Source: Phormidesmis priestleyi Ana (GTDB lineage Bacteria > Cyanobacteriota > Cyanobacteriia > Phormidesmidales > Phormidesmidaceae). Taken from it: a stretch of 64,000 nucleotides of DNA. The notes below the pieces were generated by a model. That model was not told where the DNA came from. It made no database searches and worked only from the letters and a program-made list of their open reading frames with translations. The position numbers were made by a program, and so were the translations under genes. This document shows positions 1-9,506 of this stretch, in pieces. The DNA lies in the NCBI GenBank assembly GCA_001314865.1, contig LJZR01000014.1, positions 62,001 to 126,000 of the forward strand. The letters are read 5' to 3'. Positions within the stretch are counted from its first letter, which is position 1. The number at the start of each line of letters is the position of its first letter.

Positions 1-75
1 TGTGAATCCATCGAAGTCTTGCGGAGAAAAAGATGTCTTCACAGGCTATCTCATTTGAGGCCATGCCTGACGGCC

Positions 76-1626
76 TTAACTGAAGTTGTTGAATGTTGAA
101 CCCGTTAGGAAATGGTTGCTTGGTAACCCGGCGACAGTAGAATCGGTTAGCTCGCTGGAGAGAGGGTCGCGGTGCATCGTGGGTTCACCGGTTGTCCCGA
201 TTGGTTGCTGAGCCTCGGCTAGCTCTAGCGGGATTACTTCGGTGACTATAATGTTGTCGATAAAGCCACCGACGCTGTCGCTAGGCCCGATGGCCCGAAA
301 GGCTAAGGTACTCACGCTGCGATCGCCCCCTATCACCTCATAGTCAAAAGTTAACCATTCACCTTTGCCCCCGCCAGTCAGTGTATCTAGCTTCTTGCCC
401 TCCCAAAACACTTCCACTGCGGTGGTGCTGTCGGGCCGACCACCATTGCTAAAGTCTACCGATAGCTGATAGGTCTGGCCCGTTAGGGTATCAATGTTTT
501 GGCCAATCGTACTGTTTTGCCGGTAAATATCTAACTCTACCCAGGCGCTACCCTCAGCGGCTGCACCCGCGATCGCAGCTCGTTTATCAACCTGTAGCCC
601 AATACCCGAAATGGTAGACCAGCCAACAATTCGCTTGTACATGCCATATTCGCCAATGTCCAGCGGAATATCTTCAAAGCTGCCATTTATCACCAAGTTT
701 GGTGCCGGTGCTAGTGCTATGGGCTGTGTGTGGATATCAAGCGTCGTTACAGATCCCTCACCGCTGCCGTACAGGCTGCGAATGCCGTTGATGTCATCTT
801 CCAATAAGAAAGCGCTGCCCGACGAAAAGCGGTTACGCAGTGTCGAATTCATGATGGCATCTGTGTCATCCTCATGGTCTAGCCCTAGAGAATGACCTAT
901 CTCATGAACTGCTGTTTCTAAAAACCTATTGGCAGTCCAGTTCTCATCGGCGTCAAAGGTGATGTCGCCATTCTCTGGGAAAAAGGCATAGGCTAACGTA
1001 CCGCTAACGCCATCGATACTTTCAGCTGTCACGTAAATGTCTACGAGATCGCCCGCGCCCGGATCTGCCACTTCGACAAAATCTAAAGGCGAATGATTTG
1101 CCCAAGTTTGCAGCGCTGTTGCAAACAGCATTTTTGCCTGCAGTGTGCTGATACCGTTTAACTGAAAGTTATTATACGCAAATGTCACAGTTGTTGCTTT
1201 TCGTCCGTCCGCCTTGCCGTCGGTACGGAGCCACTTGCGCACATTAGGGGTGCTAGAGCTATCATCATTGTCAATCCGTTGCCCGCTTTGGCTCACGGTG
1301 GTAAATGCAGCGGCTTTTTCGGGGAGTCCCACAAGGTTGCTAAAAACAGAAGGTGTCTGTGAAAACCCCTGTGAAAACCCCTGTGAAAACTTTTGTGAAA
1401 AGTCGGTCTGCCGGGCGCCTGATAGGAATGTCAAAGAGTTGAGCAACGCTGCTGCTTCAGGCTCTACTGAGGTTTTAGAAAATAAAACATTGAGATCGGT
1501 AATTAAGCTTTGGCGTAATGCCGCCTGTTGTGCTCCTAACCCAAGTGGATCACCAAAGTGATCGGTAATTTGAGTCAAGGCGGTTAAAAAATTAGAATAT
1601 ATTGACGAATTTAGGGGCGAAGACAT
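76..1626 (-). CDS. Secreted matrixin-like zinc metalloprotease with C-terminal DUF642-like domain
   Basis: This 516-residue protein carries the full metzincin zinc motif HEIGHSLGLDH, with His241, Glu242, His245 and His251, followed by a Met-turn (AIMNS, Met259). That places it with the peptidase M10/matrixin group, which cleaves extracellular proteins using a single zinc. After the catalytic domain (about residues 130-290), residues about 308-462 begin NLVINGSFE and have the jelly-roll look of DUF642/carbohydrate-binding-like domains, so the protease may dock on cell-surface glycans; that is inference. No classical signal peptide is visible at the N-terminus, and export may use a type I or other route. 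Residues about 75-90 are four FSQ-type repeats coded by a 12-base tandem duplication. It stands alone on its strand with about 1 kb of empty DNA upstream. Confidence 0.8.
   Translation of the reverse strand: MSSPLNSSIYSNFLTALTQITDHFGDPLGLGAQQAALRQSLITDLNVLFSKTSVEPEAAALLNSLTFLSGARQTDFSQKFSQGFSQGFSQTPSVFSNLVGLPEKAAAFTTVSQSGQRIDNDDSSSTPNVRKWLRTDGKADGRKATTVTFAYNNFQLNGISTLQAKMLFATALQTWANHSPLDFVEVADPGAGDLVDIYVTAESIDGVSGTLAYAFFPENGDITFDADENWTANRFLETAVHEIGHSLGLDHEDDTDAIMNSTLRNRFSSGSAFLLEDDINGIRSLYGSGEGSVTTLDIHTQPIALAPAPNLVINGSFEDIPLDIGEYGMYKRIVGWSTISGIGLQVDKRAAIAGAAAEGSAWVELDIYRQNSTIGQNIDTLTGQTYQLSVDFSNGGRPDSTTAVEVFWEGKKLDTLTGGGKGEWLTFDYEVIGGDRSVSTLAFRAIGPSDSVGGFIDNIIVTEVIPLELAEAQQPIGTTGEPTMHRDPLSSELTDSTVAGLPSNHFLTGSTFNNFS
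1357..1404 (-). repeat. Four 12-base tandem repeats inside the metalloprotease gene
   Basis: The unit CTGTGAAAACCC occurs at 1357-1368 and 1369-1380, with diverged copies to 1404. On the coding strand it gives repeated FSQG/FSQK tetrapeptides. The unit is a multiple of three, so copy-number change would keep the frame. Confidence 0.85.
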
Positions 1627-2661
1627 CAGAGTTTAAGGACAAAGTTTGGGTAAAACGACTTGAAGAAATAAGGTACAGTCCCCTTAACTCTCTCCATTAA
1701 GTTGGAAAAATGACTCAGGTGAAGAAGCTTAAGAAAAAATGCTACTGATAAACGTAAGCGTTACAAATAGGTTGGCACGATATGTGTGATACGGTGCCAT
1801 CAACGGCGGTGTTCTTAATAAAGCGTGCATGAGTAATCACGGTGTTCGATTTTTTGCAGTGTCATTTTTTTTGCGGTGTTCAATTTTCTGCGGCCCGTTG
1901 GCTGTATATCCGCCAGTAAAGGGTATCCGAGATGAGCCTAAAACAGACTGCAAAACTAGTGGCTTTAGTGGATTAAGGCGTAGACGAGAGCCCACGTTTG
2001 CGAGTTTTTACTAGCTTGCTGGATTATTTTGTTGATAGTTTTATTTGTTGATGGTTTTACTTATTGTTGATAGTTTATTTTTTACCAAGACTAATTTTTA
2101 CCAAGAAGATTTTTCATAATGACCGTCTGACACTGACTATCTGGCACTGACTAGCTTTTGCGTCCTATCTGGCACTGACTAGCTTTTGCGTCATTCAATA
2201 TGGCGAGTAATTCAAGGCTAATCTAGATGCGAGGTTACTTGCCGGTACGATTCGCCGGTACGATGCGTGAGAGCGGTTGGCTTCTCTTTCTTCTGATTCT
2301 CATATCAACTATGGTAAATGCTTGGAGGATAGCTGCATTGTAGTGTGAAGCGATCTCAATATAAAGCCGTATTTCAATAAAGTTTTAGTGATGTGCTTCA
2401 TGTAGCCAAAGCTTGTTTTTAATCGTAATTTTCGTGATTTTCTCTTGTAAGAAATTGGTTTATGAAGATAAATAAGGGATTGTGTTTGATGCCTGATTTC
2501 TGTTTCATGTTTTTTCGCAATGGTTCGCAACCAATGGTTCGCAACAGAAGTTATGACCAGCTTTGATATTTTAGGTCAGCCTTAAATTGCTTTTTCGCAT
2601 GTAGCGGGCAACTCGTACTACCATAAGGCCATAACTGACGCTTCCGTAGAGATGAAAATCC
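1627..2661. other. 1-kb intergenic region between divergent genes
   Basis: No convincing gene is seen. The stretch is AT-rich and contains short direct repeats, notably a perfect tandem duplication at 2137-2192 and runs of related TTGTTGATAGTTT-like words around 2030-2080. Promoters for the protease (leftward) and the DUF3611 gene (rightward) must lie here, but no box is clear enough to call. Confidence 0.5.
2137..2192. repeat. Perfect 28-base tandem duplication
   Basis: Positions 2137-2164 are repeated exactly at 2165-2192; each copy starts CTATCTGGCACTGACTAG. A partial third copy (CTGACACTGACTATC) lies just before. There is no spacer between units, so it is not a CRISPR. Confidence 0.9.
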
Positions 2662-3222
2662 ATGACAGGTGAACTTGGTTACTCCTTACCTCCCGCCATT
2701 CGCCGTATTTCGACCAATTTTCGCATGGCCGGATGGATTAGCCTATGGGCACAGGCAATTATTGGCGTCACCTCTAGTCTGCTATTCATCATTGATGCAT
2801 TAGAGAGCGATACCCGTTTTTCTAATGCAGGGTCAGGGTTTTTTGCCGCATTGGGGTTGCTATCTGCTTTTATTAGTGCGTCTTGGGGATTTCGTTATGT
2901 ATTGCTCGGACGCAAGCTGCGCAAGAGTAATCCAGATCTTCGCCCTAAGCCCAAAGATGCCATCAGAGCCGTCCGGATTGGCATTATTATCAGCATGGTG
3001 GGTATGCTGTTGACTATTTTAGGTGGGTCTTCGGTGGTTGGCTCACTGTGGCTGCGATCGCTCCGACAGCTCTCTACCTCCAGCGTCATCGTTCAAGACA
3101 ACTCGGCTTTTATCAACGCTGCCGATATTGCGGTTGTCTTTTCGGTGGTTAACACGATGGTTGCCCACTATATTGGGCTGTGTGTTTCTCTGTGGTTGCA
3201 ATATGTTGTAGAGCGTCAGTAG
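2662..3222 (+). CDS. DUF3611 (Tic21/PIC1-like) inner-membrane protein
   Basis: The 186-residue protein has four likely membrane helices (about residues 27-47, 60-82, 108-130 and 155-180). Its sequence (SLPPAIRRISTNFRMAGW near the start, FRYVLLGRKLR, KPKDAIRAVRIG in the middle) fits the cyanobacterial/plastid DUF3611 family. As far as I recall, that family contains the chloroplast envelope protein Tic21/PIC1, linked to protein import or iron transport; the cyanobacterial role is not settled. The ATG at 2662 gives the family's usual N-terminus. It stands alone, convergent with the DUF924 gene. Confidence 0.75.
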   Translation: MTGELGYSLPPAIRRISTNFRMAGWISLWAQAIIGVTSSLLFIIDALESDTRFSNAGSGFFAALGLLSAFISASWGFRYVLLGRKLRKSNPDLRPKPKDAIRAVRIGIIISMVGMLLTILGGSSVVGSLWLRSLRQLSTSSVIVQDNSAFINAADIAVVFSVVNTMVAHYIGLCVSLWLQYVVERQ

Positions 3223-3242
3223 CGACCTGCTAGAGCCTTTGA

Positions 3243-3297
3243 AAGTTAGAAGTTACAAGCTATTACAAGCTAAAAGTTACAAGCTAAAAGCTAGAAC
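3243..3297. repeat. AAGTTACAAGCTA-type short direct repeats at the end of the DUF924 gene
   Basis: Several copies of AGTTACAAGCTA or TTACAAGCTAAAA follow one another. The stop codon of the leftward DUF924 gene (3284-3286) sits inside the last copy, so the repeat supplies the final codons of that gene. Confidence 0.7.
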
Positions 3298-3949
3298 CGG
3301 GCTGCTTTAAAAACTCAATTTCTGCTGGCGTGCTTTCTCGGCCCAGGGCTTTATTCCGGTGCGGAAAGCGGCCAAAGCGCTCAATCACCTCTCGATGACG
3401 AATGGCATAGTCCAAGCCGTTTTTGAATCCTTCATTGAGATTCGGCACAGATTCAATTAGCCCTTGCATCAGGTTAACACAGCGATTTTGGTGGGCCATT
3501 GCTTCGCTATGCTCGAACGGCACATAGATAAAGAAGCGATAGGCGGGGGGTAGGGATTTATCTGCGCCAGTCTCTACTAGGTACTCAGCGACCTTCAGGG
3601 CTTGAGGGTCAGTAGAAAAGCTGCGCGCGCTCCCCCGATACAAGTTACGCGGAAACTGATCGAGCAGCAGGAGGAGCGCCACGGCGCTTTGCGGTGCATT
3701 TTGCCAACCCTCGAATGCTCCGGCAGCAGCCTGTTCTACATCAGTCAAAAACTGCTGACGAATTTCCTCATCAAACGTGTCGTCCTTAAGGAACCAAGCT
3801 TTCCGATATGTTCCGCCGTCTATGTTTGATTTGTCTATGTCTGATGGATGGGTCGCTAGTTTACTGGATGTGCCAAACCAAAACTCTAAAATGCGCTGAG
3901 CACGGTTGCTCTCGGGAATGTGATGGGGTACTAAGGTGGGTAAGTTCAT
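3284..3949 (-). CDS. DUF924 family protein
   Basis: The 221-residue protein shows the DUF924 hallmarks: RILEFWFG near the N-terminus, LLLLDQFPRNLYRGS (about residues 93-107), FIYVPFEHSE (about 140-150) and RFGRFPHRNKALGRE near the end. The family is an all-helical, TPR-like fold of unknown function that is widespread in bacteria. It is soluble, with no signal peptide. The length is slightly above the usual ~180-200 residues. It converges with the DUF3611 gene, and its stop lies within short direct repeats. Confidence 0.85.
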   Translation of the reverse strand: MNLPTLVPHHIPESNRAQRILEFWFGTSSKLATHPSDIDKSNIDGGTYRKAWFLKDDTFDEEIRQQFLTDVEQAAAGAFEGWQNAPQSAVALLLLLDQFPRNLYRGSARSFSTDPQALKVAEYLVETGADKSLPPAYRFFIYVPFEHSEAMAHQNRCVNLMQGLIESVPNLNEGFKNGLDYAIRHREVIERFGRFPHRNKALGRESTPAEIEFLKQPGSSF

Positions 3950-4020
3950 ATAAATTTAAAGATGAATGGGAACGGTTTGCTACATTGGCGTAATAAAACC
4001 GGTATCTTGACTCGGCTGCT

Positions 4021-4320
4021 ATGTCTTTTCTTTCGATTATTATTGCGATCGCGCTTTTACTGGCCCTCATTAGCTGGCTCACTGGCTATCGATTGCCCAT
4101 TCAGCGACGTACCCAAAGCTTAGGCGGCGGCAGTTCGAGCATTCAGCGTGAGCGGGGCGTCGCCCGATCTACTCGCAAAAGGCTGGTGGGCTTGGTCGGT
4201 GGTAATGCCGCTGTGGCCCAACGTCTGGTCAGCGACGTACAACACCGCAACCCAGGTCGTACCGAACAGTGGTGCTGGGAAAAAGCCATTTACGATATTG
4301 AACGCGATCGCAGAGCGTGA
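4021..4320 (+). CDS. Small membrane-anchored cyanobacterial protein
   Basis: The 99-residue product has one hydrophobic helix at its N-terminus (about residues 2-20) followed by a basic soluble part with a VARSTRKRLVGLVGG stretch and a C-terminal helix ending in acidic and basic residues (WEKAIYDIERDR). I know such proteins as conserved hypotheticals in cyanobacteria but cannot assign a function. The ATG at 4021 is the first in frame; HIP1 octamers at both ends of the gene agree with chromosomal origin. It is divergent from the DUF924 gene, with about 70 bases between starts. Confidence 0.6.
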   Translation: MSFLSIIIAIALLLALISWLTGYRLPIQRRTQSLGGGSSSIQRERGVARSTRKRLVGLVGGNAAVAQRLVSDVQHRNPGRTEQWCWEKAIYDIERDRRA

Positions 4321-4729
4321 CTGATAGGACATTACCGATAGGACATTACCAATAGGACCTTATTTAAGCCGCACTACCCTCAGTTTATGTTGACTGTGCA
4401 AACCAGATGCCAGCAAATCATCTATTACATCACATAGTCTTGATGATCCAGATGGCTCATTAGATTTTTGTTTGTGTAGTCTTTTAGACACAGATCTCAA
4501 TTTTACTTGGGGTTTCCTTGGGTTAATTATATTCAGAGTCTTCAGATCTCAATCGGAATAACTTCCAGAACCCCGGAAAATCAACAGTAAGTAGATGTCT
4601 TATCAAATTTTCTTGACCTGTGAATACTTTTGGGAATTCTAAACTCAAGACAAGACAGCTGCCCTCTCCTCGTAGTTGTCTCCATATAGTTCTATCCATA
4701 TAAATATTTAGCTGAGGACTTCTAATAGA
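4321..4729. other. Intergenic region upstream of gmd
   Basis: This AT-rich gap begins with a 14-base tandem repeat (4323-4360) and ends with an AGGA-type ribosome site (GCTGAGGAC, about 4711-4719) before gmd. The gmd promoter should be here; no box is clear enough to call. No gene is convincing. Confidence 0.45.
4323..4360. repeat. 14-base tandem repeat after the small membrane protein gene
   Basis: GATAGGACATTACC occurs at 4323-4336 and 4337-4350, followed by a partial copy. It begins three bases after the stop codon. Confidence 0.85.
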
Positions 4730-5803
4730 ATGACTGATACGAAGCGCGCACTGATTACCGGCATCACCGGGCAAGATGGCTCTTACTTAGCAGAATTGCT
4801 GTTAGAAAAGGGTTACGAAGTCCACGGCATTATCCGACGGACCTCTACATTCAACACCGATCGGATTGACCATATCTACGTAGACCCTCATGCAGAAGAT
4901 GCCAAACTGTTCTTGCACTATGGCGATCTCAACGACGGCACAATGCTGCGTCGCATTTTAGAGCAGGTGCAGCCCCGAGAGGTTTACAACCTGGGCGCGC
5001 AATCCCATGTTCGGGTGAGCTTCGATTCGCCTGAATACACGGTAGATACAGTAGCGATGGGCGCACTCCGGCTGCTCGAAGCTATCCGCGACTATCAGCA
5101 GCGCACCAGCCAAGAAGTCCGCTTCTATCAGGCAGGCTCTTCCGAAATGTTCGGTAAAGTTCAACATGAGCTTCAGTCCGAAAAAACGCCTTTTTATCCG
5201 CGATCGCCCTATTCTTGCGCCAAGGTCTATGCCCACTGGCAAACCATCAACTACCGTGAGTCTTACGACATGTTTGCCACTAACGGTATTTTGTTTAACC
5301 ACGAGTCTCCTCGACGCGGCGAAACCTTCGTAACTCGCAAAATCACCCGCGCATTGGCTCGTATTATTGCTGGCCAGCAAAAAAAGCTTTACTTAGGCAA
5401 CCTTGACGCCAAACGCGACTGGGGATACGCCAAAGACTATGTCAAAGCCATGTGGCTAATGCTTCAGCACCACGAGCCTGATGACTTTGTCGTGGCTACC
5501 GGCGAAACCTACTCTATCAGAGAGTTTTTGACGGTGGCTTTTGAATATGCTGGCCTAGATTGGAACGACTATGTTGCCTTTGATGAGCGCTATTTGCGTC
5601 CTGCTGAAGTAGATGTGCTAATTGGCGATTCTAGCAAGGCTAAAAGAGTTCTCGGTTGGCAGCCTGAGGTGAGCTTTGAGGGCCTAGTCAAGCTAATGGT
5701 CGATTCGGACTTAGAAGCCATCGGGCTAAAGCCAATTGGCAATGCAGAAGGGAGCCTAGACATCGCCACTGTTCGGCGTCAAATGATCAGTTCAGTTGCC
5801 TAG
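4730..5803 (+). CDS. gmd: GDP-mannose 4,6-dehydratase
   Basis: The enzyme converts GDP-D-mannose to GDP-4-keto-6-deoxymannose, the first step to GDP-L-fucose. The 357-residue protein begins with the Rossmann motif [12 protein letters not shown] and continues with [16 protein letters not shown], the substrate loop GSSEMFGK, the catalytic Tyr-Lys pair in [12 protein letters not shown] (YxxxK) and [16 protein letters not shown], all diagnostic of GMD. The YSCAK form differs from the usual YAAAK but keeps Tyr and Lys. ATG 4730 follows GAGGA. The next enzyme of the pathway, fcl, lies 129 bases downstream in the same direction, so the two probably act together in making fucosylated surface polysaccharide. 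Confidence 0.96.
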   Translation: MTDTKRALITGITGQDGSYLAELLLEKGYEVHGIIRRTSTFNTDRIDHIYVDPHAEDAKLFLHYGDLNDGTMLRRILEQVQPREVYNLGAQSHVRVSFDSPEYTVDTVAMGALRLLEAIRDYQQRTSQEVRFYQAGSSEMFGKVQHELQSEKTPFYPRSPYSCAKVYAHWQTINYRESYDMFATNGILFNHESPRRGETFVTRKITRALARIIAGQQKKLYLGNLDAKRDWGYAKDYVKAMWLMLQHHEPDDFVVATGETYSIREFLTVAFEYAGLDWNDYVAFDERYLRPAEVDVLIGDSSKAKRVLGWQPEVSFEGLVKLMVDSDLEAIGLKPIGNAEGSLDIATVRRQMISSVA

Positions 5804-5829
5804 CGCTTAAGCTGGCGACCCAAAGAGAT

Positions 5830-5869
5830 AGCCAGAAGACAGATAGGAGCGACCGGCTGTCTTCTGGCT
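5830..5869 (+). terminator. 13-bp-stem hairpin between gmd and fcl
   Basis: AGCCAGAAGACAG (5830-5842) pairs perfectly with CTGTCTTCTGGCT (5857-5869) around a 14-base loop. A short T-run (ATTTTTG) follows only about 12 bases later. It may be a terminator or an intercistronic mRNA-stability hairpin. Confidence 0.5.
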
Positions 5870-5932
5870 GAAGTCTATGTAATTTTTGTATTCATCAAAA
5901 CAACGCCGACTTTGAGGGTAAAACGATTGGCT

Positions 5933-6880
5933 ATGGAACTCGCGAATAAAAAGATTTTGGTAACCGGCGGTGCTGGTTTCCTGGGAAAACAGGTGGTCGA
6001 TCAGCTCAAACAGGCGGGAGCCCAGCCTGAAAATATTTTAGTGACCCGGTCGCGCGACTATGACCTCACTAAAATGGAAGCCTGCTATAGGGCAGTACAA
6101 GGCCAAGATATCGTCATTCATTTGGCTGCTCATGTGGGCGGGATTGGTCTCAATCGGGAAAAGCCTGCCGAGCTGTTTTACGACAATTTGATGATGGGTG
6201 CTCAGCTGATTCACGCTGCCTACGAGTCGGGCACCCAAAAATTTGTATGCGTCGGCACTATTTGTGCCTATCCCAAGTTTACCCCTGTCCCTTTTAAAGA
6301 AGATGACCTGTGGATCGGCTATCCCGAAGAAACCAATGCCCCTTACGGCATCGCCAAAAAAGCGTTGCTCGTTCAGCTCGAAGCCTATCGTCAGCAGTAC
6401 GGCTTTGACGGTATTTATCTGCTGCCGGTCAACCTCTATGGCCCCGAAGACAACTTTGACCCTCGCAGCTCGCATGTAATTCCGGCACTCATTCATAAAG
6501 TGCATGAGGCCCAACTGCGCGGTGACAAGGCGCTACCTGTATGGGGCGACGGTAGCCCAACCCGCGAATTTCTCTACTCTACCGATGCGGCTCGCGGCAT
6601 TGTCATGGCCACGCAGCAGTATTCCGACGCGGCCCCTGTGAATCTGGGAACCCATTCAGAAATTTCTATTCGCGACCTAGCAGAGCTTATTTGTGAGGTG
6701 ATGGGTTTTGAGGGCGAGCTGGTATGGCAGCCCGATCAGCCCAACGGTCAGCCTCGTCGCTGCTTAAGCACGGAGCGAGCTAAAAAGGCCTTTGGCTTTG
6801 AGGCGAAAGTTGATTTTCGCGAAGGGCTTAAAAATACCGTTGAATGGTATCGCCAAAACGCAGTTTTGCAACCTGCTTAG
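5933..6880 (+). CDS. fcl: GDP-L-fucose synthase (epimerase/reductase)
   Basis: This 315-residue short-chain dehydrogenase turns GDP-4-keto-6-deoxymannose into GDP-L-fucose with NADPH. Visible features are the Rossmann motif [41 protein letters not shown] and the catalytic [10 protein letters not shown] (YxxxK), then [11 protein letters not shown] and the [13 protein letters not shown] signature of WcaG/Fcl. I chose ATG 5933, which gives the family-typical [13 protein letters not shown] start; a TTG at 5912 would add seven residues with no support. GAGG at 5914-5917 may serve as the ribosome site. It pairs with gmd just upstream. Confidence 0.95.
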   Translation: MELANKKILVTGGAGFLGKQVVDQLKQAGAQPENILVTRSRDYDLTKMEACYRAVQGQDIVIHLAAHVGGIGLNREKPAELFYDNLMMGAQLIHAAYESGTQKFVCVGTICAYPKFTPVPFKEDDLWIGYPEETNAPYGIAKKALLVQLEAYRQQYGFDGIYLLPVNLYGPEDNFDPRSSHVIPALIHKVHEAQLRGDKALPVWGDGSPTREFLYSTDAARGIVMATQQYSDAAPVNLGTHSEISIRDLAELICEVMGFEGELVWQPDQPNGQPRRCLSTERAKKAFGFEAKVDFREGLKNTVEWYRQNAVLQPA

Positions 6881-7078
6881 CCTAAGCCAGGCGATCTTTG
6901 GCTAAGGTTAAGATAGAACCCTGCTTAACGCAGAGGAAATTTAGACCTGAATCTTTCTATAACCTTCTATAATTGAGGCGCAGTATCTTTACTCAAATCT
7001 GTTCAATAGGTTTTACTGCGCTTGCAGGCTATGCAATGCATTTAGAGGTCTTTATAGAGGGCATTAAGCGGAAGAGTG

Positions 7079-7699
7079 ATGGCAGACCAAAATAAAACAG
7101 ATCAGGCCGCTGAAGGGATTATAGAAGGCGCTAAACCCGAAGATACGGTTGCTGAGACGGCGAAGCCTGACACAGATGCTAAGAGCTTGAAGGACGCAGA
7201 CGATAAAAAAGCTGGTCAACCGGCGGCAAAGGTAAGCGCCGATAAGGCTGCTGGTGCTGCTGGTGGTGCTGCCGCTTCTAAAAAGGCCGCGACGACGAAA
7301 AAAGAAAAACCCCCTAAGCCCGAAGATAAGCCCTTTAGCGAGTTTATGGAGCAGCACTATTTGCCTAGCCTCAAAGCAGCGATGGCTAAAGAAGGCATTG
7401 ACGAACTCACTGTTGAGTTTGCTAAGCGTAAGCTAGAGGTGATGGGTCAAAGCGATGGTGAGTCGTATTGGCAAGTGCAGGGCGGATGGGAAGAGCCTGG
7501 AGAAGGGCAGCGCCAGTTCAACATTGCCTTTATGGCAGAAGACATCACAGCTCAGAAAGTTTTTACGCTGACGACAAACGGCGCTACGCCTAGCACGATT
7601 GAACAATTTATGGGCGACGAACGCCGTATTACGTTGGATTTGATGGTGCTGTATACTTTGCAGCGCTTGAACGGCCAAAAGTGGCTAACCCGTAACTAG
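7079..7699 (+). CDS. DUF2996 family protein (LPA3-like)
   Basis: The protein of about 206 residues has a long disordered Ala/Lys/Asp-rich N-terminus (residues 1-85) followed by a compact domain (about 90-206) with FMEQHYLPSLKAAMAKEG, YWQVQGGW and a final RLNGQKWLTRN. This fits the cyanobacterial DUF2996 family. From memory, the plant relative is LPA3, which aids photosystem II assembly; I rate that link as probable. The start is either GTG 7076 or ATG 7079, one codon apart. The domain end is close to purH in a convergent arrangement. Confidence 0.75.
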   Translation: MADQNKTDQAAEGIIEGAKPEDTVAETAKPDTDAKSLKDADDKKAGQPAAKVSADKAAGAAGGAAASKKAATTKKEKPPKPEDKPFSEFMEQHYLPSLKAAMAKEGIDELTVEFAKRKLEVMGQSDGESYWQVQGGWEEPGEGQRQFNIAFMAEDITAQKVFTLTTNGATPSTIEQFMGDERRITLDLMVLYTLQRLNGQKWLTRN

Positions 7700-7810
7700 G
7701 ATTTTTTGCTTAGCCATGATGGCATTTATCATTTCAGCCGTTGCTGTAGAACTGGTTTTATCAGAACTGGTTTCATAGACGATGGCTGGATAGATGATGA
7801 CTGCATGGGC

Positions 7811-7848
7811 AATGACGGCGGCTTCTCTACTGAGAGGCCGCTGTCATT
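7811..7848. terminator. Long hairpin between convergent DUF2996 and purH genes
   Basis: Positions 7811-7827 (AATGACGGCGGCTTCTC) pair with 7832-7848 over 17 positions with two G-U-type mismatches and a 4-base loop. There is no strong T-run on either side. Its place between two convergent stops suggests a shared terminator. Confidence 0.55.
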
Positions 7849-7872
7849 GCGAGTGGACAAGTGGACCGACCG

Positions 7873-9441
7873 TTAATGTAAAAAATGTCGAGTGCCGGTG
7901 AAGGCCATGATTAGTCCTAGCTCATTGGCTGCTTTAATTGAATCCTCGTCACGAATGCTACCTCCTGGCTGCACGATGGCTTTAATGCCTGCCGCCGCTG
8001 CTGTTCGTACCGAATCGTCAAACGGAAAGAATCCATCGCTTGCTAATATTGCGCCTTGGGTTTTTGCGCCTGCTTGCTCTAGGGCAATTTTTACGGCGCC
8101 CACGCGGTTCATTTGTCCGGCGCCCACGCCGAGTGTTTGGTTGTCGCGAACGACCAAAATCGCGTTGGACTTTACATGCTTAACTACTCTCCAAGCAAAG
8201 AGCATTTCGGCTAGTTCAGCTTCGGTGGGCTTTAGCTCGCTCGGTATTGTCCATTGGCTGGCGTCTTGCCGCAAGTTGTCTGCCGTTTGGCTGAGGAATC
8301 CACCTGCGATGACGTTGACTGTTTGACTTGGCCCAGAGATTAAATCTGGCAGTACTAGAACCCTCAGGTTCTTTTTCTGGCTTAAAACAGCTTTGGCATC
8401 TTCATGACAGCCTGGGGCGACAACACATTCTAAAAACGTACCAGTTAAGGCTTCGGCTGTTGCTTTGTCAATGGGTTGATTGAGTGCCACAATGCCGCCA
8501 AAGGCGGAGGTACTGTCTGCATCGAATGCCTGCCGGTAGGCGCTTGATAGCGAATTGCTTATTGCAACGCCACAGGGGTTGGTGTGTTTGAGTACGGCGG
8601 CGGCGGGCTGACCGTCGCTAGGAAATTCGGCAATAATGCGTCGCGCGGCTTCGAGATCGACTAGGTTGTTGTAGCTTAAGGCTTTGCCTTGAAGCTGCTG
8701 AGCTGCTGCCCAACCGCTAGCGATCGCCCCACTTTGATACCAACTGGCTGCCTGATGAGGGTTTTCTCCGTAACGTAAGGTTTGCTTAAGCTGTCCGTTA
8801 ATGGCGTAGTTTACAGGCAGCGCTACCGACTCATTGGGTTGATCGGCGAGCGTTTGGGTTTGCGTGAGGTATTGCGCGATCGCACAGTCGTAATTAGCTG
8901 TATGCCAAAATGCCTGCTGCGCACAAGAGGCGCGAAAGGCCAAAGGCGGCACGCCCTGATTGGCCTTAGCGACCACTAAGTAATCGTCGTACTGGTTAGG
9001 ATCGCACAGCACCGTTACATACTGATGATTTTTGGCGGCTGCCCGAATCATGGTGGGCCCGCCAATGTCGATATTCTCTATGGCTTCAGCAAGGCCTACG
9101 CCTGCTTTGCTAATGGTTTGCTCAAAGGGATACAGATTGACCACCACTAAATCAAACGGGCGAATGCCGTTGTCTGTGAGATCTTTTTCATCGGCAGCCT
9201 GATCGGGACGAGCCAAGATGCCACCATGCACCTTAGGATGCAGCGTTTTCACCCGCCCGCCCAAAATTTCAGGGGAACCGGTGTACTCGGACACTTTGAT
9301 AACTGGAATGTCTGCCTCAATAAGGGCTTTGGCTGTACCGCCTGAGCTGACAATTTCAAAGTCGAGGTCTTGAGTGAGCGATCGCGCCAGCTCAACCAGA
9401 CCGTTTTTGTTGGAAACACTCAAAAGGGCAAGACGAGGCAT
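7873..9441 (-). CDS. purH: Bifunctional AICAR formyltransferase/IMP cyclohydrolase
   Basis: PurH performs the last two steps of IMP synthesis. The 522-residue protein has the MGS-like IMP cyclohydrolase domain at the N-terminus (LALLSVSNKNGLVELA, VSEYTGSPEILGGRVKTLHP, VVVNLYPFEQT, IDIGGPTMIRAAAKN) and the AICARFT domain from about residue 200 on (LRYGENPHQ, KALSYNNLVD, AAVLKHTNPCG, DSTSAFGGI, and a C-terminal SDGFFPFDD and QPGGSIRDED). The length is normal. ATG 9441 gives the standard N-terminus MPRLALLSV. It is divergent from the esterase gene, 65 bases away. Confidence 0.97.
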   Translation of the reverse strand: MPRLALLSVSNKNGLVELARSLTQDLDFEIVSSGGTAKALIEADIPVIKVSEYTGSPEILGGRVKTLHPKVHGGILARPDQAADEKDLTDNGIRPFDLVVVNLYPFEQTISKAGVGLAEAIENIDIGGPTMIRAAAKNHQYVTVLCDPNQYDDYLVVAKANQGVPPLAFRASCAQQAFWHTANYDCAIAQYLTQTQTLADQPNESVALPVNYAINGQLKQTLRYGENPHQAASWYQSGAIASGWAAAQQLQGKALSYNNLVDLEAARRIIAEFPSDGQPAAAVLKHTNPCGVAISNSLSSAYRQAFDADSTSAFGGIVALNQPIDKATAEALTGTFLECVVAPGCHEDAKAVLSQKKNLRVLVLPDLISGPSQTVNVIAGGFLSQTADNLRQDASQWTIPSELKPTEAELAEMLFAWRVVKHVKSNAILVVRDNQTLGVGAGQMNRVGAVKIALEQAGAKTQGAILASDGFFPFDDSVRTAAAAGIKAIVQPGGSIRDEDSIKAANELGLIMAFTGTRHFLH

Positions 9442-9506
9442 GGGCTTAAATAAAAAGGTAAGGGGCCAGAACCTAAAAGACTAGCAGGAAAAGATTACGA
9501 GGATCT

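Noticed and set aside
1829-2014. 61-codon plus-strand frame
   Set aside because: No ribosome site, odd composition and no recognisable family; it lies in a repeat-rich gap.
2309-2530. 73-codon minus-strand frame
   Set aside because: Lys/Leu/His-rich translation of AT-rich DNA without domain features or a ribosome site; it could be real only if conserved elsewhere.
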